A program made the translations under genes and the position numbers. From an uncultured Saprospiraceae bacterium (GTDB lineage: Bacteria; Bacteroidota; Bacteroidia; Chitinophagales; Saprospiraceae), in the NCBI GenBank assembly GCA_938016265.1, contig CALLWB010000052.1, forward strand, positions 1 through 64,000: a stretch of DNA of 64,000 nucleotides. The letters are read 5' to 3'. The notes beneath the pieces were generated by a model. It was given only the letters and a program-made list of their open reading frames with translations, was not told the origin of the DNA and did no database searches. Numbering within the stretch: position 1 is the stretch's first letter; the number at the start of each line of letters is the position of its first letter. This document shows, piece by piece, positions 53,206 to 61,714 of the stretch.

Positions 53206-53622
53206 TTAGGCAGCGCGGAAATTCCATTCATCAAACACGTCATTTGATTTGTCAAAAGCGGATACCCAAGTGAGAAACAGATCTCTGAATCGGTCTAGTT
53301 CTGCTTGTAGCAATTCGATATAATCGGCGTGTGTAAGGTCTAAGTGTTTGCAAAGGGTCGTCTGACTGTGTAGCTCTCTTGCTGCTAGTTTGATGAGTGT
53401 TGCCATGTCTAGGCGATGGGTATACAAATCACCGCCTTCTGCGTTCGCTATTTTTGCGGGGATGATGTACGCATTCTCCAACATTAATTCGCCGATCATT
53501 TTACTTTCAGAGTTTTCTGTAAAAGACTCTACCACTGCTTTAGTGATTTCTACGATTTCCATCCCTTTCTTAAATACCAATAAGTCTCGGTAATCTCCCA
53601 TTACTTGTTTTTCTTGTTTCAT
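53206..53622 (-). CDS. Four-helix-bundle protein (IVP-like)
   Basis: This encodes 138 aa, all helical. YRDLLVFKKGMEIVEITKAV near the N-terminus corresponds to the F.DL.VW..A.EL pattern that opens the bacterial four-helix-bundle family first seen in 23S rRNA intervening sequences. ENAYIIPAKIANAEGGD resembles the S..SIP.NIAEG segment of that family. Here it is on its own, not in an rRNA gene. The function of these proteins is not established. Confidence 0.65.
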   Translation of the reverse strand: MKQEKQVMGDYRDLLVFKKGMEIVEITKAVVESFTENSESKMIGELMLENAYIIPAKIANAEGGDLYTHRLDMATLIKLAARELHSQTTLCKHLDLTHADYIELLQAELDRFRDLFLTWVSAFDKSNDVFDEWNFRAA

Positions 53623-53765
53623 CTTTTTACGGTTAGAAAGTTAAATAGGTTTCGTCGCGACGCGAATAATAAGTAGATTCTCTACTCATTTTTTATTCTT
53701 TTATGAGTAGTGTTTCTATCTTGTGTTTGGTAAATAGGAAAAATCATACCACATTCTCAAAGAAC

Positions 53766-55601
53766 ATGAAACTTGTAGTTAGTATAATATTATTGTTGTT
53801 AGTTCCTCCCCTCCTATTTGCTCATCAAGATACAATAATACTTCCAACCGTTCAAGTTTTTCCTTCTCATAATTACCCTTTAAGAAGCCTTGATTCAACT
53901 GTTTATACATTTTTTGTGACAGCGTCTGTTGACGAAGCCCTAGAATATCAGGCCCCGGTTTTTATAAAAAATTATGGTGTAGGTCAAATATCCAGCCTTT
54001 CCTTCAGGGGAACCGGAGCTCGACATACCAAAATATTCTGGGAAGATGTGCCATTAAATTCTCCGATGTTAGGAGAGTTGGATGTCTCGCTTTTGCCGAA
54101 CTTTTTTTTCAATGACATCGATTTCCAATTGGGAGGAAACAATCTGGAGAATGGTAGTGGGGCAATTGGCGCACAACTGAATCTGCAAACTAAAAAAGAA
54201 CAGGCTGGCTTCCAACTATTCCAAGAATTCAGTTCGCTGCTAAACAGTAATACGGTTCTTCAACTAAATTATAACAAAAATCGATTTTCTGGGAGCACAA
54301 AAGGGTTTTATCATTTTGGAGCCAACCGATTTCATTATAAAAATAAATTGCAACAAGGGCGTCCTAAAACGGCAGCCAGTCATTCTGATTTTAGGCAAAC
54401 TGGTTTCATGCAGTCGGCTCATTACCAAATCAACAAAAAAAATACGCTTACCGCAAAAGCCTGGTATCAGTTTAGCAACAGGGACTTAGAATTTCCGACC
54501 GCCAACCAAAAAGACAATTATCAACGGACTTTCGTCGAATGGAAAAGAACCGATTCGAAAAGTATCCTCTCCTTGAAAGCAGCCTGGCTCCGCGAACAGT
54601 TTCTTTACCTGGATACACTGGAAAGTCATGCAACAAAAATATTCGCGAAAGCTAAATTTGGCCTCAGTCTGCCACATTCTCTTTTCTTTCAATCGGGAAT
54701 TGATCTAAACGCAGACCGAGCAGAAGCCGATGGCTATCGATCAGGTATCTCACAAAATCAAATCAGCGGTTTTGCAGAGCTGACTGGGGAGACCTGGAAA
54801 AAATTTCACTGGAAAGTAGCACTTCGTGAAGTTTGGCTGGATGAACAGCTTTCTCCTTTATTATATAGTATACAATTGTCCTACAAACCATTTGGTGATT
54901 TGTTGTTTTTTCGTGTCAATCATTCCAGAAACTACAATTTCCCAACCATCAATAGTCGATTCTGGCAGCCAGGCGGCAATCCCAACCTTAGCCCGGAAAA
55001 ATCAATGGGTGCCGAACTTAGCCTCCTAACTAAATACAAGAAACCCGGAAGATGGCAGTATGCGGCAGAACTCAATCTTTATAGGAACTACATTGACGAT
55101 TGGATACAATGGTCACCTGTAAACGGTCAGAATTTCTGGGAGGCAAAAAACCTAAAAAAAGTAGTCAATCAGGGAATTGAGATCAATACCCGCTTCGATT
55201 TTTTCATAAAAAAATCAATAATCGGTCTAACTGGCATTTACACTTTCAGCTCCGCCATCAATAAATCGATCGTTATTGGCAACGAAAATCTACTAGGAAA
55301 ACAACTAATCTATACTCCAAAATTTCAATGGAAAAGTATCCTTAGTTTCCGCCATAAAAAATGGAGTGTCTATTACCACCAACAATACGCGCATATTCGA
55401 TATACAACAAGTGACAATCAAAGTCAATTGCCTGGTTACTATATGAGTAGCCTTTCGGCGAATTATGATTTTTTAATAAATAAAAGAAAACTAGTCACTA
55501 AATTTAAGATTGATAATATCTTTAACGCTGATTATGAAGTGGTCGCTGGTAGGCCAATGCCATTGCGTAATTTTGTACTAGGAATTGGATTAACTTTTTA
55601 A
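53766..55601 (+). CDS. TonB-dependent outer-membrane receptor
   Basis: This encodes 611 aa, with start ATG 53766, where MKLVVSIILLLLVPPLLFAH is a signal peptide; the in-frame ATG at 53703 precedes it needlessly. The plug domain (~40-165) has ISSLSFRGTGARHTKIFWED, GELDVSLLP and NLENGSGAIGAQLNLQTKK. The barrel follows, with strands ending in aromatic residues and the last strand NFVLGIGLTF. Length and the plug sequence are close to BtuB-type receptors, so vitamin B12 or a siderophore are candidates. There is no cobalamin riboswitch or partner gene nearby. No N-terminal carboxypeptidase-like domain, unlike SusC. Confidence 0.88.
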   Translation: MKLVVSIILLLLVPPLLFAHQDTIILPTVQVFPSHNYPLRSLDSTVYTFFVTASVDEALEYQAPVFIKNYGVGQISSLSFRGTGARHTKIFWEDVPLNSPMLGELDVSLLPNFFFNDIDFQLGGNNLENGSGAIGAQLNLQTKKEQAGFQLFQEFSSLLNSNTVLQLNYNKNRFSGSTKGFYHFGANRFHYKNKLQQGRPKTAASHSDFRQTGFMQSAHYQINKKNTLTAKAWYQFSNRDLEFPTANQKDNYQRTFVEWKRTDSKSILSLKAAWLREQFLYLDTLESHATKIFAKAKFGLSLPHSLFFQSGIDLNADRAEADGYRSGISQNQISGFAELTGETWKKFHWKVALREVWLDEQLSPLLYSIQLSYKPFGDLLFFRVNHSRNYNFPTINSRFWQPGGNPNLSPEKSMGAELSLLTKYKKPGRWQYAAELNLYRNYIDDWIQWSPVNGQNFWEAKNLKKVVNQGIEINTRFDFFIKKSIIGLTGIYTFSSAINKSIVIGNENLLGKQLIYTPKFQWKSILSFRHKKWSVYYHQQYAHIRYTTSDNQSQLPGYYMSSLSANYDFLINKRKLVTKFKIDNIFNADYEVVAGRPMPLRNFVLGIGLTF

Positions 55602-55614
55602 AGTAATAGGAACG

Positions 55615-56619
55615 ATGATAAATTTGATGAGTGATACAGTAACCCGCCCTACTCCATCCATGCTAAAGGCAATGATGAGCGCAGAAGTGGGCGATGATGT
55701 TTTCAAGGAAGACCCTTCTATCAACCATCTTCAAGAAAAAGTGGCTGATTTGTTTGGAATGGAAGATGCGTTGTTTTGCCCATCTGGGACCATGACCAAT
55801 CAGATTGCGATCCAGGTCCAAACGGGCAGACTCGATGAAATGATTTGTGAACAAAGCTCTCATGTTTATCGCTCAGAAACTGGCGGCTACGCCGCGAATG
55901 CCGGGATCGGAGTAAAGCTACTACACGGAACGAATGGAAAAATAACTGCCGACCAAATCGCAAAGGACATCAACCCAGACTATGATTGGGTTCCCCGTTC
56001 TTCCCTTGTAGTACTTGAAAATACTTGCAATTTTGGAGGTGGGAGTTATTACCGAAAGGAAGAAATTCAGCCCATCACCGATTTGTGTAAGGAAAAGGGA
56101 CTAGCGCTGCATCTTGACGGCGCGCGGATCTTCAATGCATTGACGGCTTCTGGTGACACTGCCAGAGATATGGGGCAACTATTCGATAGTATTTCTGTTT
56201 GTCTGTCTAAGGGACTTGGGGCGCCTGTGGGGTCCTTGTTAGTTGGCAGTCGGGAATTGGTAAAACAGGCAAGACGTGTTCGAAAAGTGCGAGGTGGTGG
56301 AATGCGACAGGCAGGTTTTTTGGCAGCTGCTGGCACATATGCCCTGGACAATCACCTAGATAGATTGCAAGAAGATCACGACCGAGCTAAAATTCTTGGT
56401 GAACAACTTGCTAAAAAATCGTTTATTGAGAACATCCGCCCCATTCATACCAATATTTTGATTTTTGATGTAAAGGCACCGATGACCGCTGCGACTTATC
56501 TGGAAGACTTAAAATCAAAGGGAATTCTTGCTGTTGCCTTCGGACCACAAACGGTTCGTTTTGTCACCCATTTAGACATTACCGAAGATCAATTTCAAGA
56601 ACTCGTCCGTGTACTTTAA
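55615..56619 (+). CDS. Low-specificity L-threonine aldolase family (PLP)
   Basis: This encodes 334 aa. NLMSDTVTRPTPSMLKAM at the N-terminus, FCPSGTMTNQIAI (54-66), LHLDGARIFNA (166-175) and CLSKGLGAPVGS with the PLP lysine at 199 are all present. RKVRGGGMRQAGFLAAAG closes the core. It cleaves L-threonine or L-allo-threonine to glycine and acetaldehyde, or acts on related beta-hydroxy amino acids. It begins 13 nt after the receptor stop, so they may share a transcript. Confidence 0.92.
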   Translation: MINLMSDTVTRPTPSMLKAMMSAEVGDDVFKEDPSINHLQEKVADLFGMEDALFCPSGTMTNQIAIQVQTGRLDEMICEQSSHVYRSETGGYAANAGIGVKLLHGTNGKITADQIAKDINPDYDWVPRSSLVVLENTCNFGGGSYYRKEEIQPITDLCKEKGLALHLDGARIFNALTASGDTARDMGQLFDSISVCLSKGLGAPVGSLLVGSRELVKQARRVRKVRGGGMRQAGFLAAAGTYALDNHLDRLQEDHDRAKILGEQLAKKSFIENIRPIHTNILIFDVKAPMTAATYLEDLKSKGILAVAFGPQTVRFVTHLDITEDQFQELVRVL

Positions 56620-56640
56620 TGGTTAATCGAGGATTTAAAT

Positions 56641-56666
56641 GAAAAAAGGAGTCGATAATCGACTCC
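56641..56666 (-). terminator. Terminator of the bioA - TPR protein transcript
   Basis: On the minus strand GGAGTCGA - TTA - TCGACTCC (56648-56666) is followed by TTTTTTC. A perfect 8-bp stem with a 3-nt loop, 36 nt beyond the stop of the minus-strand gene. Confidence 0.88.
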
Positions 56667-56701
56667 AATTTCAGAAATGGGTAGTTATTTCATATTTCGT
56701 A

Positions 56702-57310
56702 TTAGCTTCCTTGAGGATTTACCATTAAATTGGTCATTGATCTTAGGTTAGCATCTTCAGGATATTTTTTCAATCCTTCGTTGAGCGTAAACTGTGCTTT
56801 TTGAGGATCCGTTTTCAGGTAGGATTGCACAAGTAGTTCATACACCTTTGCCAATCCATAGTTTCTAGACTTTAGGGTTTCCAGATACGGAATTGCATCC
56901 TGAAAATTGCCGATGCTAACTGCCGAAGCTGCGGAGGCATAGATGGCATAGGAATTTACTTTTTCTTTAGGCAGTTTGGCTTCCCCTTCTTTGAATGCTT
57001 TCCAAGCTGCAGCGAACTTTTGGCTATAGGCCTCTTTTGATTTGTTATCAGTTTGGAGTTGAACTCCTTCTCTGAAAAGTCCCACTGCACATGCGAGCAT
57101 TCCTTTGGAAATTTCTTCCACTTCAGCGTCTCTTCTAGCAAATTTCATTGCCTTTTTGTAAGCAACAAAAGCGGCTTCCTTTTGGTTTGTTTCACTCAAC
57201 AAGGTGTCTGCTTTTTCGAGTGCTTTTTCAAACTTGCCTTGCGGTGAAATAACGTAGGAAGAAAAGAGCAAAAACCCAATGATCAGCAATACAGAATTAG
57301 TCAATTTCAT
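56702..57310 (-). CDS. Secreted TPR-like helical protein
   Basis: This encodes 202 aa. The start is taken as ATG 57310, where KLTNSVLLIIGFLLFSSYV is a signal peptide; ATG 57343 is in frame and would add 11 residues. The rest is helix-turn-helix repeats of TPR type (KFEKALEKADTLLSETNQKE, FQDAIPYLETLKSRNYGLAK, KAQFTLNEGLKKYPEDANLR). It is probably a periplasmic scaffold. It lies 44 nt downstream of bioA on the same strand and shares its terminator; a link to biotin is unlikely. Confidence 0.7.
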   Translation of the reverse strand: MKLTNSVLLIIGFLLFSSYVISPQGKFEKALEKADTLLSETNQKEAAFVAYKKAMKFARRDAEVEEISKGMLACAVGLFREGVQLQTDNKSKEAYSQKFAAAWKAFKEGEAKLPKEKVNSYAIYASAASAVSIGNFQDAIPYLETLKSRNYGLAKVYELLVQSYLKTDPQKAQFTLNEGLKKYPEDANLRSMTNLMVNPQGS

Positions 57311-57354
57311 CTTTTCAGTTTTAAACGAAGTTGACCATTTCATTACAAAACAGA

Positions 57355-58674
57355 TTAGAACTGTTTGTGGTCTACTTCAATGTTAGTTAGTAATTGTTTT
57401 ATGGCCCGATACACTTTTTCCAATTCCTCGTCTGTTATACAATATGGAGGAAAAATGTAAACAGTATTACCAAGTGGGCGTAAAATGATTTTCTGGCGCA
57501 CAAAAAATTCCCAAACATAATCTCTAATGTTATTGAAATAAGAAACTTCAGAACCTATAACAATATCAAAAGCTAGAATCACTCCTCGCTGTCTCAAATT
57601 TCCAACGAGTCGATTATTTTCTATTTCTTCAGAAAATATTTTGTGCTTGTTAGTAATACGCAAGATATTGTCCCATGTTTCATTTTTATCAAACAAATCT
57701 AAACTTGCCAAAGCGACAGAACAAGCTAATGGATTGCCCGTACAGGAATGACCATGAAATAGAGTTTTGTATTTATTATCAGAATAGAACGCATTAAATA
57801 TATCTTTAGTACAAGTGGTGACTCCAAGTGCCATAGTACCACCAGTTAATCCTTTAGAAAGACAAAATATATCTGGTTTTTGAGATATGTGATCAGTAGC
57901 AAAAAACTTTCCTGTTCGTCCAAAACCGACCATCACTTCATCGGCAATACTAACAACATTATTTTTTCTGCAAAGTCCAAGTAATTGTTCTAAAACAGTA
58001 GTAGAGTACATGAGCATTCCACCCGCACCAAGAATCAACGGCTCAAAAACAAACCCTGCAACATCACCATCTTTTATCAATTCTTCAAACTGTTGAATGC
58101 ATAGCTCTTCCTTTCCAGCGACTGGGGTATCGATAAACTCGACATCAAACAGAAAAGGCGCAAATGGTTCGGTAAAAGCGCTTCTCCCTCCTACCGACAT
58201 CGCTCCAAAAGTATCCCCATGATAGGCATCTTTGAAAGCAATGATCTTTGTTTTTGGATTTCCGATGTTGTGCCAGTATTGGAAACACATTTTCAGTCCT
58301 ACTTCTACGGATGTTGAACCGTTGTCAGAATAAAAAACGCGAGCCTGATTTTCTGGCAATTTTTCTAACAGTCGTTCTGCCAATTCAACAGCGGGCCGAT
58401 GGGTGAAATTTGCAAAAATTGCATGCTCCAAGGTGTTTGCCTGCTCTGCCAGTTTTTTGGCGAGATAAGGATGTGCATGGCCATGTGAATTCATCCACCA
58501 GGAGGCAATGGCATCTATATATTCGTTTCCCTCTTCATCATAAAGTCTGGCGCCTTCCCCACGGGCAATCGCAATTGGCAATCCCGACGTTTTCATTTGA
58601 GTAAAGGGATGCCAGATAACCGCATGATCACGTTCTGCTAATGTCTTTTGTTGTTGACTACTTTTATTTTCCAT
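57355..58674 (-). CDS. bioA: Adenosylmethionine-8-amino-7-oxononanoate aminotransferase
   Basis: This encodes 439 aa of class III aminotransferase. HPFTQMKTSGLPIAIARGEG and DAIASWWMNSHGHAHPYLAK (with the paired tryptophans) mark BioA rather than other class III enzymes. SDNGSTSVEVGLKM, IADEVMVGFGRTGKFFA (Asp245) and CLSKGLTGGTMALGVT (PLP Lys274) follow. It transfers the amino group from S-adenosylmethionine to KAPA to give DAPA in biotin synthesis. No other biotin genes are in the window. It is divergent from the small HTH gene with a 222-nt AT-rich gap in which nothing else is clear. Confidence 0.94.
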   Translation of the reverse strand: MENKSSQQQKTLAERDHAVIWHPFTQMKTSGLPIAIARGEGARLYDEEGNEYIDAIASWWMNSHGHAHPYLAKKLAEQANTLEHAIFANFTHRPAVELAERLLEKLPENQARVFYSDNGSTSVEVGLKMCFQYWHNIGNPKTKIIAFKDAYHGDTFGAMSVGGRSAFTEPFAPFLFDVEFIDTPVAGKEELCIQQFEELIKDGDVAGFVFEPLILGAGGMLMYSTTVLEQLLGLCRKNNVVSIADEVMVGFGRTGKFFATDHISQKPDIFCLSKGLTGGTMALGVTTCTKDIFNAFYSDNKYKTLFHGHSCTGNPLACSVALASLDLFDKNETWDNILRITNKHKIFSEEIENNRLVGNLRQRGVILAFDIVIGSEVSYFNNIRDYVWEFFVRQKIILRPLGNTVYIFPPYCITDEELEKVYRAIKQLLTNIEVDHKQF

Positions 58675-58896
58675 GGGGACAAAAGTAAGTTTCCTAAGCT
58701 AAAATTTCTATTTTGTTAAAAATCTATTTTTTTACACTACGTTTTTTTGCCAATTACAATTTTTTGTTTTAAATTTATAAAAAAATACAATATATCATTT
58801 GCCTCAACCGGAAAGACAAAACCTAATCTTTCACAAAAACAAGATCAATCCAATTATTAGTAGTATAAATTTTCTTTACTTATAAAATCATTTCAT

Positions 58897-59151
58897 ATGA
58901 ATATCACATTTGCTGAATTAAGGAAAATCAAACACAGCCTGCCCACAGGAAGTGTCAAACTCATTGCACAGCGTTTAAGTTTAACAGAACAAACTGTCCG
59001 AAACTATTTTGGAGCAATGAAGTACGATGCTGGAGAAATTGCTGACTTTCAGCTACAACCAGGTCCTGATGGAGGGATTGTTAGCTTAGATGATACCGCA
59101 ATTCTCGACGCTGCAAACCAAATCCTTCAGGAACAAAATTCGCATAATTAA
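58897..59151 (+). CDS. Small HTH DNA-binding protein
   Basis: This encodes 84 aa. The N-terminal half has an HTH-like region (LPTGSVKLIAQRLSLTEQTV, then RNYFGAMKY) reminiscent of FIS/LuxR-type recognition helices. The second half, QLQPGPDGGIVSLDDTAILD, is typical of short DNA-binding proteins found widely in Bacteroidota. It is probably a nucleoid-associated or transcription factor; the target is unknown. It is closed by a terminator directly after the stop. Confidence 0.75.
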   Translation: MNITFAELRKIKHSLPTGSVKLIAQRLSLTEQTVRNYFGAMKYDAGEIADFQLQPGPDGGIVSLDDTAILDAANQILQEQNSHN

Positions 59152-59184
59152 AAAAGAAGACATCCAATGTTTTCTTTTTGTTTT
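59151..59184 (+). terminator. Terminator after the small HTH gene
   Basis: AAAAAGAAGACAT (59151-59163) pairs with ATGTTTTCTTTTT (59167-59179) with one G-T pair. The T-rich 3' arm and TGTTTTT beyond act as the termination tract. Confidence 0.7.
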
Positions 59185-59238
59185 TAATAGCCTACTCTTT
59201 TAACTATTTATAAAGGTAGCCTTGGTGCACCTTACTTT

Positions 59239-59319
59239 ATAATTAGGTGATTTTTTTTAATCGTATTTTTCGGGAACTTTTTCTCCTAAAAAATACTATT
59301 AATAAAATCACCTAATTAT
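59239..59319. repeat. Long inverted repeat (32-nt arms) in the methyltransferase leader
   Basis: The left arm (59239-59270) begins ATAATTAGGTGATTTT and the right arm (59288-59319) ends AAAATCACCTAATTAT: 16 bp perfectly complementary. The inner parts, TTAATCGTATTTTT and AAAAAATACTATTAA, continue the match with one mismatch and one indel. The loop is 17 nt. As RNA it would be a long hairpin ending 10 nt before the ATG at 59330. It may be a regulatory leader structure or a small palindromic mobile remnant. Confidence 0.8.
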
Positions 59320-59329
59320 TTTTAACACT

Positions 59330-60118
59330 ATGGAAGATTATCTAAAAATCAATAAAGACCTCTGGAACAAAAAAACGCCAATACATCTTAAATCAAAGAT
59401 GTACGATCTCCAGGCTTTCAAGGATGGCAAAACTTCATTAAGCAAAATCGAACTCGACCTGCTTACTGAAATAAAAGACAAAAAGCTACTCCATATACAA
59501 TGTCATTTTGGCCAGGACACCCTCTCCTTAGAACGATTGGGGGCGGAAGTCACTGGTGCAGATCTATCGAACGTTGCCATTGAGGAGGCTAGAAAATTGA
59601 CAACAGAGCTAGGACTAAACGCTAAATACGTATGTGCAAATGTCCTGGAACTGGACCAACACCTTGAAGGAAAATTTGATATCGTGTTTGCCTCTTTTGG
59701 CGTTGTTGGCTGGCATCCGGAACTTACTCAGTGGGCTAAGCAAATCAACCATTTCCTAAAGCCAGGCGGACAATTCATATTTGCGGAGTTTCATCCTGCA
59801 GTGTGGATGTACGATGATGATTTTACGAAAGTCACCTATTCCTATTTCAACAAAGAAACAATCATTGAAGAAGAGGAGGGTACTTACGCAGATAGAACCG
59901 CAGAGATCAAACATACCTGCTATAGCTGGAACCATAGCTTATCGGAAGTAATAAATGTCTTAATGGCCCAAGGCCTTGCCATTACTCATTTTGATGAATA
60001 TGATTATTCTCCGCATGACAGTTTTTTACACACTGTACCTTGTGAAGGTGGCTTTCATATAAAAGGCTTTCAAGGCAAGCTACCAATGGTCTATTCGCTC
60101 GTCGCTACCAAATCCTAA
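59330..60118 (+). CDS. Class I SAM-dependent methyltransferase
   Basis: This encodes 262 aa. Motif I is LLHIQCHFGQDTLSLERLGA followed by EVTGADLS (about residues 51-78), then FDIVFASFGVVGWHPEL and FLKPGGQFIFAEFHPAVWMY. The QCHFGQDTL motif is common to a Bacteroidota group of small-molecule methyltransferases; the substrate is unknown. A long hairpin ends 10 nt before the start, so translation may be modulated. It stands between the HTH gene and miaB on the same strand. Confidence 0.88.
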   Translation: MEDYLKINKDLWNKKTPIHLKSKMYDLQAFKDGKTSLSKIELDLLTEIKDKKLLHIQCHFGQDTLSLERLGAEVTGADLSNVAIEEARKLTTELGLNAKYVCANVLELDQHLEGKFDIVFASFGVVGWHPELTQWAKQINHFLKPGGQFIFAEFHPAVWMYDDDFTKVTYSYFNKETIIEEEEGTYADRTAEIKHTCYSWNHSLSEVINVLMAQGLAITHFDEYDYSPHDSFLHTVPCEGGFHIKGFQGKLPMVYSLVATKS

Positions 60119-60148
60119 GATTTTAACAAAATTACAACAGGTGACAAA

Positions 60149-60179
60149 TTGGCAGTCTGCCGAAAAAGACGTAATTTTG
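60149..60179 (+). promoter_or_regulatory. miaB promoter, Bacteroidota type
   Basis: TTG (60149-60151), 20 nt, TAATTTTG (60172-60179). The leader would be about 14 nt before ATG 60200. Confidence 0.7.
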
Positions 60180-60199
60180 CACCTCAATAATTGTGAACT

Positions 60200-61645
60200 A
60201 TGGAATTGTACGACGATAACCCAACGATAGACTTCCTAAAACAGGATAAGAAGATAGATGAAGACAAGCAAGGCAACGTTTTCTTCAAAGAGGAGTTGGT
60301 AGACACCAGTAATCAAAAGAAATTTTATATCGAAAGTTATGGATGCGCCATGAATTTTAGTGATTCAGAGATTGTCGCCTCTATCTTATTGGAATCTGGT
60401 TTTCATCCTACAAAAAACATGGAAGAATCGGATTTGATATTGATCAACACCTGCTCTATTAGAGAAAAAGCAGAAGCTACGGTTAGAAAAAGACTTCGAA
60501 TTTTTGATAAAGCTAAACGAAACAAACCGGGCACTTTGGTCGGTGTACTCGGCTGCATGGCAGAACGGCTAAAGACAAAATTACTAGAACAAGAAAAACT
60601 CGTAGATTTAGTTGTTGGCCCTGATGCATACAGAGATCTTCCAAAGCTAATCAGCACTGCCGAAGAGGGAGATAAAGGAGTCAATGTATTCCTTTCCAGA
60701 GAAGAAACCTACGCAGATATTAGTCCGATTCGCCTTCAATCAAACGGCGTTTCCGCTTTTATTAGCATTATGAGAGGCTGTGATAATATGTGCTCCTTTT
60801 GTGTGGTTCCCTTTACCCGAGGCCGAGAGCGTAGCAGAGATGCCTTTAGTATTATAGCAGAAGCCAATGATTTGTTTAATCAAGGATTCAGAGAAGTTAC
60901 CCTGCTTGGGCAGAATGTCGATTCTTATAAATGGGAAAATCCAGAAACAAAAGAAACCGTCAATTTTGCACATTTACTGGAGATGACGGCCAAAGTAAAT
61001 CCACTGCTTCGAATTCGATTTTCTACTTCCCATCCGAAAGACATTACGGACGAGGTGATTCATACTATGAATAAACACCATAATATCTGTAAGTACATCC
61101 ACCTTCCAGTACAATCAGGAAACTCGCGTATACTAAAACTAATGAACCGAACGTATGATCGAGAATGGTATATGGAACGTGTAAATAGTATTTACAAAAT
61201 TATGCCTGACTGTGCTATTTCTGCTGATATCATCACCGGTTTTTGCTCGGAGACGGAAGAAGAACATCAGGAAACACTTTCAATTATTGAATTTGCTAAG
61301 TATACCATGTCTTATATGTTCTTTTATTCGGAACGACCTGGTACATTGGCCGCTAAAAAATATCCAGATGATATTCCCCTGGAGGTCAAAAAAAGACGTC
61401 TATCCGAAGTCATCGATGTGCAAACTAGAATATCATTGGAATCCAACAAAAAGGATATCGGAAAAACATTTGAAGTTTTAATAGAGGGCGTTTCTAAACG
61501 ATCTGATTTAGATTTTAAAGGCAGAAACTCTCAAAACAAAATGATCATTTTTCCTGTTGTAGAAGGATACCAGCCCGGAGATTACATAAATGTAAAAGTC
61601 AATGAGGTATCTTCGGCAACGTTAAAAGGCATTGCTATAGCCTAG
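60200..61645 (+). CDS. miaB: tRNA-2-methylthio-N6-dimethylallyladenosine synthase MiaB
   Basis: This encodes 481 aa. The N-terminal UPF0004 domain has cysteines in YGCAMNFSD (49), [14 protein letters not shown] (85) and GCMAERL (119). The radical-SAM cluster is GCDNMCSFC (194, 198, 201). A TRAM domain closes the protein ([20 protein letters not shown] onward). It adds the methylthio group to i6A37 of tRNAs using two iron-sulfur clusters. It heads the conserved Bacteroidota order miaB - sigma-54 activator - lptE. The N-terminal 40 residues are an acidic lineage-specific extension. Confidence 0.95.
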   Translation: MELYDDNPTIDFLKQDKKIDEDKQGNVFFKEELVDTSNQKKFYIESYGCAMNFSDSEIVASILLESGFHPTKNMEESDLILINTCSIREKAEATVRKRLRIFDKAKRNKPGTLVGVLGCMAERLKTKLLEQEKLVDLVVGPDAYRDLPKLISTAEEGDKGVNVFLSREETYADISPIRLQSNGVSAFISIMRGCDNMCSFCVVPFTRGRERSRDAFSIIAEANDLFNQGFREVTLLGQNVDSYKWENPETKETVNFAHLLEMTAKVNPLLRIRFSTSHPKDITDEVIHTMNKHHNICKYIHLPVQSGNSRILKLMNRTYDREWYMERVNSIYKIMPDCAISADIITGFCSETEEEHQETLSIIEFAKYTMSYMFFYSERPGTLAAKKYPDDIPLEVKKRRLSEVIDVQTRISLESNKKDIGKTFEVLIEGVSKRSDLDFKGRNSQNKMIIFPVVEGYQPGDYINVKVNEVSSATLKGIAIA

Positions 61646-61714
61646 TATTTTCCCTAAACCACTATGCTTATGGTCCGACTTTCGGTTTTTTCCTTTTAAC
61701 AGACTAAAAAAAAT

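Noticed and set aside
53623-53765. Cobalamin riboswitch ahead of the BtuB-like receptor
   Set aside because: The gap is too short and has no B12-box-like conserved core; only short inverted repeats are seen.
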